DNA of 64,000 nucleotides from Leptolyngbya sp. PCC 7375 (GTDB taxonomy: Bacteria; Cyanobacteriota; Cyanobacteriia; Phormidesmidales; Phormidesmidaceae), in contig NZ_JH993797.1 in NCBI RefSeq assembly GCF_000316115.1, forward strand, positions 2,900,486 through 2,964,485, given 5' to 3'. Shown here piece by piece: positions 1 through 8,570 of this stretch. Both the position numbers and the translations under genes were made by a program. The notes beneath the pieces are model-generated. The model did not search any database. It worked only from the letters and a program-made list of their open reading frames with translations, and was not told the origin of the DNA. Each line of letters opens with the position of its first letter. Positions within the stretch are counted from its first letter, which is position 1.

Positions 1-1962
1 GCAATTATGCGCCGCTTCTGTACTGGGGGAATGTCCTTAGGGGCATTGTCTCGGGAAGCCCATGAGACACTTGCGATCGCAATGAACCGCATCGGGGGCA
101 AGTCTAACTCTGGAGAAGGCGGCGAAGATACCGTACGTTTCCAGCCCATCAACGATGTGGACGATAACGGGCTGTCAGCCACGCTGCCCCACCTGAAGGG
201 CTTAAAGCCGGGTGACACCGCCTGCTCCGCCATCAAACAGGTAGCCTCAGGCCGCTTTGGCGTCACACCTGAGTACCTAATGAGCGCCAAGCAAATCGAA
301 ATCAAGATGGCCCAGGGTGCCAAGCCGGGTGAAGGGGGTCAGCTACCCGGTCGTAAGGTGAGCGACTACATTGCTTCACTACGCCGTTCCAAGCCTGGTG
401 TAACGTTGATTTCGCCACCACCTCACCACGATATCTACTCAATTGAGGACCTGGCTCAGCTGATCTTCGACCTGCACCAAATCAATCCAACTGCAGGTGT
501 TTCAGTCAAACTTGTGTCTGAAATTGGCATTGGCACCATTGCAGCTGGTGTGGCCAAGGCCAACGCCGACATTATTCAGGTCTCTGGCCATGATGGGGGT
601 ACGGGGGCATCTCCCCTGAGTTCCATTAAGCACGCAGGTGTGCCTTGGGAACTAGGTCTGACCGAAGTCCACCGCGTGTTAATGGAAAACCAGCTGCGTG
701 ACCGCGTGCTACTGCGTGTTGACGGAGGCCTTAAAACCGGTTGGGACGTTGTCATGGGTGCCCTAATGGGTGCAGAAGAATATGGCTTTGGCACCATCGC
801 CATGATTGCTGAGGGCTGCATCATGGCCCGCGTTTGCCACACCAATAGCTGCCCCGTCGGAGTCACTACTCAGCGCGAGGAACTGCGTAAGCGCTTTACC
901 GGTGTGCCTGAGCATGTGGTTAACTTCTTCCACTTTGTCGCTGAGGAAGTTCGTTCACTATTGGCGTATTTGGGCTATCGCTCATTGAATGAAATTATTG
1001 GTCGGGCGGATCTGCTGACCACTCGCGCTGATGCCAGCCTCACCAAAACCCAGGGCTTGACGCTGAATATCATTACTCAATTGCCAGATACCCGTAGCGA
1101 TCGCACCTGGCTTGACCATGGTGATGTTCATAGCAATGGTCCCGTATTGGATGACACTCTCCTGGCGGATGCCGAGATTCAGCAAGCCATTACCAACCAG
1201 ACTGAACTCCTCAAAACCTCTGATGTCATCAACACTGATCGCTCTGTCGGTGCCCGCATATCTGGAGCCATTGCCAAAAAATACGGCAATACTGGCTTTG
1301 CTGGCACATTGGACCTTACATTCAAAGGCAGCATCGGTCAAAGCTTTGGAGCCTTTAACCTACCGGGGATGAATCTCCGTCTCGTCGGCGAAGCCAATGA
1401 TTATGTCGGCAAAGGGATGCACGGTGGCGAACTGATCATTACGCCCTTCGAAGGCGTCCAGTACGATCCATCGAAAAACGTCATTGTCGGCAACACCTGT
1501 CTCTACGGAGCCACTGGCGGTACACTTTATGCCTTTGGTAAGGCTGGTGAGCGATTTGCCGTACGTAACTCTAAAGGTCAGGCTGTGATTGAAGGAGCCG
1601 GTGACCACTGCTGTGAATACATGACCGGTGGCGTTGTGGTTTGCCTCGGTAGCGTAGGACGTAATGTCGGTGCCGGTATGACCGGTGGTCTAGGCTACTT
1701 TCTCGATGAACAAGGTGATTTCCCCACCAGAGTTAACCCTGAGATTGTCAAGGTACAGCGGGTGATCACCACAGCCGGTGCTCAACAGCTTAAAGAGATG
1801 ATTACCAATCACGCAGAACGCACCGGCAGTACTAAAGCGGCCCAGATTTTAGCTAATTGGGACAACTATCTACCCAGGTTCTGGCAGGTGGTGCCTCCAT
1901 CAGAAGCTGATCGCCCTGAAACGCTAGATAGCGCAGCAACCATTGTCACCACAGTTGGTTAA
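1..1962 (+). CDS. glsF: Ferredoxin-dependent glutamate synthase, C-terminal part (5' end outside window)
   Basis: Glutamate synthase transfers the amide of glutamine to 2-oxoglutarate in the GS-GOGAT route of ammonium assimilation; the cyanobacterial form takes electrons from ferredoxin. The reading frame is open to the left edge, so the N-terminal amidotransferase and central domains are missing. About 653 residues remain. They begin in the FMN-binding synthase domain (MSLGALSREAHETLA, then GGKSNSGEGGED). Three cysteines for the 3Fe-4S cluster follow at CIMARVCHTNSC near nt 818-855. The C-terminal glycine-rich beta-helix domain has repeats such as GATGGTLYAFGKAGERFAVRNS and MTGGVVVCLG. The ATG at nt 7 is an internal methionine. 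The ferredoxin rather than NADPH assignment is inferred from the cyanobacterial context, because no small-subunit gene is visible. A strong terminator follows. Confidence 0.95.
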   Translation, partial: AIMRRFCTGGMSLGALSREAHETLAIAMNRIGGKSNSGEGGEDTVRFQPINDVDDNGLSATLPHLKGLKPGDTACSAIKQVASGRFGVTPEYLMSAKQIEIKMAQGAKPGEGGQLPGRKVSDYIASLRRSKPGVTLISPPPHHDIYSIEDLAQLIFDLHQINPTAGVSVKLVSEIGIGTIAAGVAKANADIIQVSGHDGGTGASPLSSIKHAGVPWELGLTEVHRVLMENQLRDRVLLRVDGGLKTGWDVVMGALMGAEEYGFGTIAMIAEGCIMARVCHTNSCPVGVTTQREELRKRFTGVPEHVVNFFHFVAEEVRSLLAYLGYRSLNEIIGRADLLTTRADASLTKTQGLTLNIITQLPDTRSDRTWLDHGDVHSNGPVLDDTLLADAEIQQAITNQTELLKTSDVINTDRSVGARISGAIAKKYGNTGFAGTLDLTFKGSIGQSFGAFNLPGMNLRLVGEANDYVGKGMHGGELIITPFEGVQYDPSKNVIVGNTCLYGATGGTLYAFGKAGERFAVRNSKGQAVIEGAGDHCCEYMTGGVVVCLGSVGRNVGAGMTGGLGYFLDEQGDFPTRVNPEIVKVQRVITTAGAQQLKEMITNHAERTGSTKAAQILANWDNYLPRFWQVVPPSEADRPETLDSAATIVTTVG

Positions 1963-2007
1963 ATTAACCGAAATGCTGACATTTACTTGACTTGTCATTA
2001 TCTTCTC

Positions 2008-2043
2008 AGCCATCTCCATTCAGTGAGAGATGGCTATTTTTTT
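2008..2043 (+). terminator. Rho-independent terminator after glsF
   Basis: The 9-bp arms AGCCATCTC and GAGATGGCT are perfectly complementary around a short loop. They are followed by A and a run of seven T. It lies 46 nt after the glsF stop and explains why a longer upstream start for the next gene is unlikely. Confidence 0.9.
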
Positions 2044-2089
2044 GACAGACATCCAGCTAGTCTAGGATGTTACGATTTCAAGCGATTTC

Positions 2090-2096
2090 GGAGGTG
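2090..2096 (+). promoter_or_regulatory. Shine-Dalgarno site deciding the start of the DUF1802 gene
   Basis: GGAGGTG lies 7 nt before a TTG codon at 2104. The frame stays open upstream to 1987, but that extension would be translated from inside the glsF terminator. The TTG at 2104 is therefore the better start. Confidence 0.7.
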
Positions 2097-2103
2097 CCCA
2101 AAA

Positions 2104-2703
2104 TTGCTTCAACATGCTCTGAAGGAATGGTCTGTAGCAGTGGATGCCCTTGTCCAAGGCCAAACAATTCTGCTGCTGCGCAAGGGAGGAATTCGTGAGG
2201 TAGGCAACCATTTTCAAGTGCCCCATCAGCGAGTCTGGCTATACCCCACCTATGAACACCAAAAACCGAACTTATTAAAACCCCAGTGGGCTACACAAGT
2301 AACACCCGTGGCAGCTGGCTGGCATCCAACCCAGGTGACTATTCAAGCTTGGGCCAATATTACCCATGTGTGGACCGTTAGAACTGAGCAGTCTGTTAAC
2401 TCGTTGCTGCCATTTCACATTTGGAACGAGCAGTTTGTAACGGAACGTTTTCGCTGGAAACCCAGCCAACCCCTGCACCTGCTGTTAATGCGTGTATATC
2501 AATTAACAACACCAGTACAGCTTGACTGGCAGGCTGCCTACGGTGGCTGTCGATCTTGGCTAAACCTAGAAACTCCTAAAGATACAAGGCAATCTGCCCC
2601 CGTCTTAGATGAGCAGACATGGACGGTAACCGGACAAAAGATATACCATCAAATCCAGCAATTTGAGACAATCGGGCCCTGGCAAGGCAATGAAATATTT
2701 TGA
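2104..2703 (+). CDS. DUF1802 family protein
   Basis: This 199-residue protein of unknown function resembles the DUF1802 family, common in cyanobacteria. The diagnostic N-terminal block is ALKEWSVAVDALVQGQTILLLRKGGIRE, shown here in two parts: ALKEWSVAVDAL and then ILLLRKGGIRE. Next come QVPHQRVWLYPTYEHQKP and a tryptophan-rich middle. No signal peptide or membrane segment is visible. The start at TTG 2104 is chosen because GGAGGTG precedes it and because the family normally begins at the ALKEW block. The gene stands alone between glsF and gap1, with 195 nt to the next start. The biochemical role is unknown. Confidence 0.75.
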   Translation: MLQHALKEWSVAVDALVQGQTILLLRKGGIREVGNHFQVPHQRVWLYPTYEHQKPNLLKPQWATQVTPVAAGWHPTQVTIQAWANITHVWTVRTEQSVNSLLPFHIWNEQFVTERFRWKPSQPLHLLLMRVYQLTTPVQLDWQAAYGGCRSWLNLETPKDTRQSAPVLDEQTWTVTGQKIYHQIQQFETIGPWQGNEIF

Positions 2704-2898
2704 GATATTTCATTGCAAATGATCTTACTTACGTCACATTTACCTACGTTTTGAAACCATAATTTATATGGAAGTCGATAACTATAAAGGAAAACCGACG
2801 ATCCCCAGCTTCGCTAGCTAATCAGCCATACAAAGTACAAGCTGCTCGCTTATTGAGGCAGTGATTTTGTACACCATCTATGAGCAATAGGGTTTGTT

Positions 2899-3963
2899 AT
2901 GACCGTGCTAAAAGTTGGCATCAATGGGTTTGGCCGTATTGGTCGTTTAATACTGCGAGCCGCTGTCAATAACTCTAATATTGAGTTTGTTGGTATTAAC
3001 GATTTAGTCTCCCCTGAGAATCTGGCCTATTTACTTAAATATGATTCCACCCATGGTCAGTTCCCAGGCCATGTGGAAGCAAGAGATAACGGTATTGTTG
3101 TCAGTGGTAAATTTATCCCCTGTTTTTCCATCGCTAACCCAGCTGAACTGCCTTGGGGCAGCTTGGGTACCGATTATGTGGTTGAAGCGACAGGACGGTT
3201 TTCAACCTATGACAAAGCCGCCAATCATCTAAAAGCTGGGGCAAAGCGGGTTGTCATTTCAGCTCCCACTAAGAGCCCAGAACAAGTTCCCACGCTATTG
3301 GTAGGGGTAAACCATAAGACCTTTAATCCCGAAACCGATCAAATTGTCTCCAATGCTAGCTGCACAACAAACTGTCTAGCGCCTGTAGCCAAAGTGATCC
3401 ACGAGCATTTTGGCTTCGCTGAAGGTCTGATGACTACAGTGCATGCATCTACAGCGACTCAATCCACCGTGGATAGCCCGAACAAGAAGAGTTTGCGCAG
3501 TGGTCGTGGTGCAGCTCAGAACATTATTCCCGCATCCACAGGTGCTGCAAAGGCCGTTACTCTGGTGCTCCCAGAGCTAACAGGTAAACTAACAGGTATG
3601 GCTTTGCGTGTACCCACGCCTGATGTATCGGTGGTTGATTTGACTGTTCGAACTGAAAAGGCCACTAACTATCGTGAAATCTGCGATGCCATGAAAGCGG
3701 CATCTAACAAAGGGTTACGTGGGGTCTTAGGCTATACAGAAGATCCCGTTGTTTCAACTGATTTTGTGGGTGATCCTCGCTCTAGCATTTTTGATGCAGG
3801 CGCTGGTATTGAACTTAACCCCAATTTCTTCAAGCTGATCACTTGGTATGACAATGAGTGGGGTTACTCCAACCGTGTAGTTGATTTGATGCTGCACATG
3901 GCCATCACTGAAGGCCTCCTTCAAGGTGTTACTAGCGATGCTTTAGAAGCAGTTTATGCATAG
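2899..3963 (+). CDS. gap1: Glyceraldehyde-3-phosphate dehydrogenase, type I (glycolytic, NAD-type)
   Basis: GAPDH interconverts glyceraldehyde-3-phosphate and 1,3-bisphosphoglycerate. The 354-residue protein has the N-terminal Rossmann motif INGFGRIGR (residues 8-16). An aspartate follows the second strand (GIND, D35), a position associated with NAD rather than NADPH preference. The catalytic cysteine is C155 in SNASCTTNC, and the C-terminal WYDNEWGYSNR is present. Length and sequence resemble cyanobacterial Gap1, the glycolytic form, more than Gap2, the Calvin-cycle form, but this distinction is from memory of the families. The gene is monocistronic, with a terminator just downstream. Confidence 0.92.
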   Translation: MTVLKVGINGFGRIGRLILRAAVNNSNIEFVGINDLVSPENLAYLLKYDSTHGQFPGHVEARDNGIVVSGKFIPCFSIANPAELPWGSLGTDYVVEATGRFSTYDKAANHLKAGAKRVVISAPTKSPEQVPTLLVGVNHKTFNPETDQIVSNASCTTNCLAPVAKVIHEHFGFAEGLMTTVHASTATQSTVDSPNKKSLRSGRGAAQNIIPASTGAAKAVTLVLPELTGKLTGMALRVPTPDVSVVDLTVRTEKATNYREICDAMKAASNKGLRGVLGYTEDPVVSTDFVGDPRSSIFDAGAGIELNPNFFKLITWYDNEWGYSNRVVDLMLHMAITEGLLQGVTSDALEAVYA

Positions 3964-3974
3964 CTTGAGTTAAG

Positions 3975-4004
3975 AAAAAGCGACCCAATTCTGGGTCGCT
4001 TTTT
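3975..4004 (+). terminator. Terminator between gap1 and convergent psb32
   Basis: The arms AAAAAGCGACCCA and TGGGTCGCTTTTT are complementary around ATTC. A/T runs on both sides let it work in either direction, for gap1 (+) and the convergent psb32 (-). Confidence 0.9.
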
Positions 4005-4049
4005 CGTATGAATGCTGATTAGCCAGAGGCAACTAACATTACCGCAGAC

Positions 4050-4760
4050 TTAACCACCCATAGACTGATACCAGTAATAAGTGGCCATAGGAATGACCGT
4101 AGCCAAGATCAGTAGAACCACAACGATCCAAGTTGAGCTTGCGCGATTTTCCTCAGTTTCCTCGGCAGTGGCAAAGGTACCTTCCACATTGATGGTTTCT
4201 TCAATCACGGGAGGGCCAGGGTCAGGATCGCCCGTTAATATAGCAGCTAAGCGTACGGTGGCATCACCAAATGCTCGGTTGTAACTGTTGCTTTTAATTA
4301 ACGGTGCTTTCATTGTTTCCTTCGTGATGCTTTCGGAAATCTCTTCAGGAAGTAAAGCGACTGTTTCTTCACCGGACTTAATGCCAATGGTATTGGTGAC
4401 ATCATCCAGAACAATCACAGTCTGATTTGCACCTGCTTCTGGAGAAGGAAACCAACGAGCAAAAATTTGCTCAGCAAAACTTTGAGCCGTTTCACCATAG
4501 TCCAAACGATGAATGGTGACATAGCGAACTTCTTGACCGGTTTCAGTTGCTAGTTTCTTCAGGTCTTTGTTCAGATTACTTTCGTTAAGCCGAGTGATTT
4601 GCTTGGCGTCATCTAAGACCCAGTTGTCAGCATTGGGACTAATGGGCATGTCATAGATCCCGGTAGCACTGGCTGGTGCCGCAATTGATAGATTAATAGC
4701 TAATGCGATCGCAACCACAACTATCCAGCGGCAGCGATGATATATCGAACTCAAGCGCAT
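4050..4760 (-). CDS. psb32: Psb32-type TPM domain protein, photosystem II repair
   Basis: This 236-residue protein has an N-terminal hydrophobic signal or anchor (residues 12-32, ending in ASA). A TPM domain spans about residues 40-175 (WVLDDAKQITRLNESNLNK, then LATETGQEVRYVTIHRLDYG and TVIVLDDVTNTIGIKSGEE). A C-terminal transmembrane helix (WIVVVLLILATVIPMATYYW) is followed by a short tail. This is the architecture of cyanobacterial Psb32, a thylakoid TPM protein that protects photosystem II and aids its repair. The plant relative TLP18.3 has acid phosphatase activity. The gene faces gap1 across a shared terminator. Paralogous TPM proteins exist, so psb32 is a likely but not certain symbol. 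Confidence 0.8.
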   Translation of the reverse strand: MRLSSIYHRCRWIVVVAIALAINLSIAAPASATGIYDMPISPNADNWVLDDAKQITRLNESNLNKDLKKLATETGQEVRYVTIHRLDYGETAQSFAEQIFARWFPSPEAGANQTVIVLDDVTNTIGIKSGEETVALLPEEISESITKETMKAPLIKSNSYNRAFGDATVRLAAILTGDPDPGPPVIEETINVEGTFATAEETEENRASSTWIVVVLLILATVIPMATYYWYQSMGG

Positions 4761-4857
4761 GATGTTTCAAGAAGCAGCAGTCGAGCAGCCATATAGCGGC
4801 CCTAATCACCACTATAGATGACCACATGCCTCTGAGAAAGCTAGTACAGGCTTGGGA

Positions 4858-5112
4858 CTAGCGTCTAGCTGATTGTACTTGTACAGCTACAACACAACCA
4901 TCTGAGATCGCACTGTCCAAAATTTGTAATTGTCGTTGTTCTACCACTGTCAGACTGGATTTTGAGCGATAACGCTCAACCGCTAAGGCAATACCAGGGG
5001 CCAATTCACCATGGGTAAGTGCTGTGCGCACCAAAACTTCTAGATCCTTGCCAACAAATTGAGAGGTGTTGAACATCGTAAAAGCTGGGTGAGTGGGTAA
5101 CTGTTTATACAT
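4858..5112 (-). CDS. Small conserved-type protein, function unknown
   Basis: This 84-residue soluble protein is not recognised as a named family. It has no signal peptide or membrane segment. The ATG at 5112 has AAGGG about 5 nt upstream, and the product has a normal, mildly basic-to-neutral composition (helical centre GKDLEVLVRTALTHGELAPGIALAVERYR split as GKDLEVLVRTALTHGEL and ALAVERYR). It lies between psb32 and purN on the same strand, about 100 nt from each, so a loose operon is possible. The C-terminal half (VVEQRQLQILDSAISDGCV) looks like a helical hairpin. Confidence 0.6.
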   Translation of the reverse strand: MYKQLPTHPAFTMFNTSQFVGKDLEVLVRTALTHGELAPGIALAVERYRSKSSLTVVEQRQLQILDSAISDGCVVAVQVQSARR

Positions 5113-5216
5113 TCGCCCTTCTCAGCTCAACTTCCGGATCAAAGGTTATCTAGATCACATGGATTTTCGATTAAAGAGCCACTTAAACAACTGGTTGTCG
5201 CACTGCTCGGCCTCAC

Positions 5217-5891
5217 TCAACTAGTTTTTGTGAAATGAGCATGGGCTGCTAAGGCTATGGCAGCTGGATAAATCCGATGCTCTTGTACCTGAATACGAGC
5301 TTGGAGACTTGCTTCAGTATCACCAGCCAGCACGGGCACAGCTGCTTGCATAATTATGGGACCGCTGTCGACTGCTAGCTCTACATAATGTACTGTACAG
5401 CCCGCCAGCTGAACCCCTGCATCTAATGCCTGCTGTACCGCATGGAGACCCGGAAAACTGGGCAATAAACTGGGATGAATATTGAGCAAACGTCCGCTAA
5501 AAGCATCAATTAGGTGTTGCGTTACCCGCCGCATCCAGCCTGCCATAATCACCCAGCCGACATCATGTTGGACAAGGGTATCGACAATGGCCTGATCCAG
5601 CACTTTGCGAGACGCAAACTCACGATGATTTAGAAGAACCGTAGGGATCGACCATTTAGCCGCTCGCTCCAGAACGTTCGCACCGGGGTTGTTACAAACG
5701 ACAACATTAACCTTGGCATTGAGCTGTGAGTCCTCAATGGCGTCCATGATGGCCTCAAAATTGCTGCCGTTACCAGATGCTAAAATCCCCAGCTTGAGAG
5801 TGGGGTAGCTGAGCGTTTGCCAATCAATGTCAGGACTTAACAAACAAGTGATGGAATAGTCAGTGGGAACAGAACCCATAGCATCAAACAA
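5217..5891 (-). CDS. purN: Phosphoribosylglycinamide formyltransferase (GAR transformylase)
   Basis: PurN transfers a formyl group from 10-formyl-THF to glycinamide ribonucleotide, the third step of purine synthesis. The protein has the N-terminal LGILASGNGSNFEAIMDAI motif. The catalytic region includes VVCNNPGANVLERA, then MAGWMRR and the LLNIHPSLLPSFPG signature with the conserved histidine. GCTVHYV with a downstream DSGPII completes the active site. At 224 residues it carries about 30 extra N-terminal residues before the usual start. These may be real or may reflect a later start, but no internal ATG lies near the motif. It is divergent from the histidine kinase at 6070. Confidence 0.93.
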   Translation of the reverse strand: MFDAMGSVPTDYSITCLLSPDIDWQTLSYPTLKLGILASGNGSNFEAIMDAIEDSQLNAKVNVVVCNNPGANVLERAAKWSIPTVLLNHREFASRKVLDQAIVDTLVQHDVGWVIMAGWMRRVTQHLIDAFSGRLLNIHPSLLPSFPGLHAVQQALDAGVQLAGCTVHYVELAVDSGPIIMQAAVPVLAGDTEASLQARIQVQEHRIYPAAIALAAHAHFTKTS

Positions 5892-5974
5892 GAAACAAAC
5901 TCTAGAATTCTACAGGGCCATAGGCAACGTTCATTTCATTCACCACAACCTACGTATAATCACGGATTTAACAA

Positions 5975-6011
5975 AAAAGGGCTGACTTAGCGATACACCG
6001 TTAGCCCTTTT
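5975..6011. terminator. Terminator-like hairpin between divergent genes
   Basis: The 12-bp arms AAAAGGGCTGAC and GTTAGCCCTTTT (one G-U pair) flank a 13-nt loop. The site lies between the starts of purN (-) and the histidine kinase (+), where a terminator is not expected. It could be an attenuator in a leader RNA of either gene, or a relic. Confidence 0.6.
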
Positions 6012-6069
6012 CTGAAAAATCGGGGCATAGTTAGGGAACCACATCACGTTCACTCATTGCATCGGTGAA

Positions 6070-7752
6070 ATGAGTTTATCTGTCGCTTCAAATGTTGATA
6101 CCCCAAATTTGCTCGACGTAGTGACCAGCGCCTTAAATGCTGTTGCCGCACCCATCTACGTCAAAAGCCAAGATCATCGATGGTTGTTTGCAAATACGGC
6201 CTGTTGCCAGCTGCTGAATGTATCCCTAGAGAGCATTAAAGGTTGCCTGGACCATGACGTGACAGCAGTAGTTGATGCAGATTTGTTGCGATCGCAAGAT
6301 GCCAGCTTCTTCACCACAGGCACAGTTGCTGAGCAAACTATTTATCTGAATACCTGTCATGGAAAGCACCAGTTTTCAGGGGAGCGTGCCCTCTTACAAA
6401 CCCCAAATGGTCTAGTCCTTATAAATACCCTCCAAGACATCAGTGAGTTGGTTCAGATTCGCCACCTTAACACTGACTTACAGCAACAACTCGAAGAACG
6501 TGACAGCGCGCTAGATCAACTAACAGAATTTGAGGCCACCTTAAAACGGATTACTGATCGGGTACGGGACAGCCTGGACGAGAAACAAATTTTACAAACA
6601 GCCGTACAAGAAATCACGGAAGCCCTCAACGTTAGAGGTTCCAATACCTCTCTGTATGATCTAGAGCAGGGCACCTCCACCATTTATTACGAGTACACCA
6701 CCCTGCCATCCGACCGGGGGCGCGTCTCCCAAATGGAAGCCTTTCCGGAGGTTTATCATCAGCTGCTCGAAGGCCAATACTTTCAGTTTTGCTCCATTGC
6801 CCCCAACCCAGTACGGGGCCTGGTGTCGATGTTAGCCTGCTCGATTTTTGATGACCGGGGTGTCCTCGGCGATCTATGGCTGATTAACGATAAAGAACAC
6901 GGCTTTAGCGAATATGAAATTCGCCTCGTGCAACAGGTGGCTAACCAATGTGCCATTGCCATTCGCCAGGCACGGCTTTATCAAGAATCCCAATCCCAGG
7001 TACGTGAACTAGAGCAAGTCAATAACCTCAAGGATGACTTTCTCAGCACCGTTTCCCACGAGCTGCGCACACCCGTCACCAGTATGCGTGTGGCTCTACA
7101 GCTGCTCGGAGTCACCCTCACCCAAGAACTAGGGTTGGAACATGAACTGACCAACCCCGATGCAAAGCAAGGTCGCATTGCCCGCTACTATCGCATTCTC
7201 AAAGAAGAGTGTGAACGGGAAATTAGTTTGATCAACGATTTACTAGATCTACAGCGTTTGGACGTGGGCAACCACGATTTAGCACTACAAACGATCCAAA
7301 TCAACGAATGGCTCCCTGCTTTGGTTAGTAGTTTTCAAGAACGTGCTGCCAGTCGTCAACAACAGCTGCAAGTGACCATTGCGAAAAATATTCCCCTATT
7401 GAAGTCGGACTTGTCGAGCCTCGATCGCATTTGGGCCGAACTTCTAAACAACGCGTGCAAATATACCCCTCCCGGAGGTGAAATCACACTTTCCGTGGTG
7501 CAGATGAAGGACGACATCTTAAAACTTGCCCTCGTAAATACAGGGGTGGAAATTCCCCAGGATGCACTGCCACGTATTTTTGACAAGTTTTATCGGGTGC
7601 CTAGCGCCGACCCCTGGAAACAGGGAGGAACCGGATTGGGCCTAGCATTAGTCCAAAAGCTGGTGGAACACATTAACGGAGTTATTACAGTTAGGAGTGA
7701 AGATGATCAGACGTGTTTTACGATTGAGTTACCGCTCTCCTTCACACCTTGA
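6070..7752 (+). CDS. PAS-GAF sensor histidine kinase
   Basis: This 560-residue cytoplasmic-type kinase has no membrane segment. A PAS-like domain covers about residues 14-125 (APIYVKSQDHRWLFANTACC). A short coiled coil (NTDLQQQLEERDSALDQL) leads to a GAF-like domain at about residues 170-300. The HisKA dimerisation domain carries SHELRTP near residue 330, whose histidine is the predicted phosphorylation site. The HATPase domain has an N box (ELLNNACKYTPPGG), IFDKFYRV and GGTGLGLAL. No receiver domain is attached and no response regulator is adjacent, so the partner is unknown. GAF residues for bilin attachment are not obvious. The stimulus cannot be deduced. Confidence 0.9.
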   Translation: MSLSVASNVDTPNLLDVVTSALNAVAAPIYVKSQDHRWLFANTACCQLLNVSLESIKGCLDHDVTAVVDADLLRSQDASFFTTGTVAEQTIYLNTCHGKHQFSGERALLQTPNGLVLINTLQDISELVQIRHLNTDLQQQLEERDSALDQLTEFEATLKRITDRVRDSLDEKQILQTAVQEITEALNVRGSNTSLYDLEQGTSTIYYEYTTLPSDRGRVSQMEAFPEVYHQLLEGQYFQFCSIAPNPVRGLVSMLACSIFDDRGVLGDLWLINDKEHGFSEYEIRLVQQVANQCAIAIRQARLYQESQSQVRELEQVNNLKDDFLSTVSHELRTPVTSMRVALQLLGVTLTQELGLEHELTNPDAKQGRIARYYRILKEECEREISLINDLLDLQRLDVGNHDLALQTIQINEWLPALVSSFQERAASRQQQLQVTIAKNIPLLKSDLSSLDRIWAELLNNACKYTPPGGEITLSVVQMKDDILKLALVNTGVEIPQDALPRIFDKFYRVPSADPWKQGGTGLGLALVQKLVEHINGVITVRSEDDQTCFTIELPLSFTP

Positions 7753-7769
7753 TGAGAGATAGCACTCAC

Positions 7770-7784
7770 ATGGATTAAATCCAT
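7770..7784 (+). repeat. Short palindrome just before the DUF2301 ribosome site
   Basis: ATGGATT-A-AATCCAT is a 15-base palindrome placed a few bases before AGGAGGT at 7788-7794. It might fold in the leader RNA or be a protein-binding site. A chance occurrence is possible. Confidence 0.35.
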
Positions 7785-7798
7785 ATCAGGAGGTAGTT

Positions 7799-8461
7799 AT
7801 GGTAACTGCACCGTCAGACACGAGTCTAGAAACCTATGAGGGTCAATTTGGCCCATTTGTCATCACTGCGGACGATCGACGCGAGGTCGTGATTTACCGC
7901 TGTGGTTTAGCCATAGCCGCTTTCAGTTTTGCCTTGGGGGTTATGTTGCTGCGCCTAGGCAATGGTAGCACCGGGCTGCTTTGGACCATTTCTGGATGTT
8001 ACTTAACCATGTGGTTAGGTCTGGGCATGAGTCTTTGGTTCATTCATATTTATCTAAAACCGCTACATCAGGCATTACAGGGGTTGTGGTTAGCAGGAGG
8101 CTTAGCCAGCCTGGGCATTGCCGTAAGTGTACCGGGACCATTAGCCCTGACAGCGTATGAACAGCCTTTGTCGATTTTGGGCATAGGGTTTACCTTTGCA
8201 GCCATGACCGGCATCTTTGTCAAAGAGGCCTTTTGTTTTAATCGACTTGAAACAAAACTATTGGTGCCCATAGTTCCTAGCTTGCTATTGACCCACATGG
8301 CGCAGGCTATGCCCAGTCATATAGGCCAAGGGTTACTGATCGCTTGGGCAGTGTTGTTTATCATCTTTGCCCTACGTAAACTAATGCAGCCAATCCCCCC
8401 TGACATAGGCGACAAAAGCGTCTTTGAGCACCTCAAACAGAAGCGTCAGGCAAACACCTAG
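7799..8461 (+). CDS. DUF2301 integral membrane protein
   Basis: This 220-residue protein has about six hydrophobic segments: residues 36-52, 59-80, 85-110, 120-142, 160-175 and 178-195. It matches the cyanobacterial DUF2301 family of predicted inner-membrane proteins, whose function is not known. The N-terminal sequence EGQFGPFVITADDRREVVIYR and the central FVKEAFCFNRLETKLL are the parts I rely on. A strong AGGAGGT lies 5 nt before the ATG. It follows the histidine kinase by 46 nt on the same strand and could be co-transcribed with it. The palindromic repeat at 8484-8501 lies 23 nt downstream. Confidence 0.8.
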   Translation: MVTAPSDTSLETYEGQFGPFVITADDRREVVIYRCGLAIAAFSFALGVMLLRLGNGSTGLLWTISGCYLTMWLGLGMSLWFIHIYLKPLHQALQGLWLAGGLASLGIAVSVPGPLALTAYEQPLSILGIGFTFAAMTGIFVKEAFCFNRLETKLLVPIVPSLLLTHMAQAMPSHIGQGLLIAWAVLFIIFALRKLMQPIPPDIGDKSVFEHLKQKRQANT

Positions 8462-8483
8462 GGACATTGCCCGTAAAGGTAAG

Positions 8484-8501
8484 GGCGTTCCATGGAACGC
8501 C
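8484..8501. repeat. Dispersed palindrome, GTTCCATGGAAC family, copy 1
   Basis: GGCGTTCC-ATGGAACGCC is a perfect 18-bp palindrome. The wider 28-bp unit GTARRGGYG...CGCCYCTAC is shared with copies at 31889-31934 and 54972-55011. Here the stem does not extend into the flanks and there is no T run, so it is probably not an efficient terminator. Confidence 0.8.
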
Positions 8502-8570
8502 TCTACATTGCCCCTATATTAGGGTTATTCATGGGCATCCTAGAACCGTTGAAACAACGGGGACGCTAGG

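Noticed and set aside
1987..2103. Longer N-terminus for the DUF1802 protein
   Set aside because: It would be translated from within the glsF terminator. GGAGGTG before TTG 2104 marks a better start.
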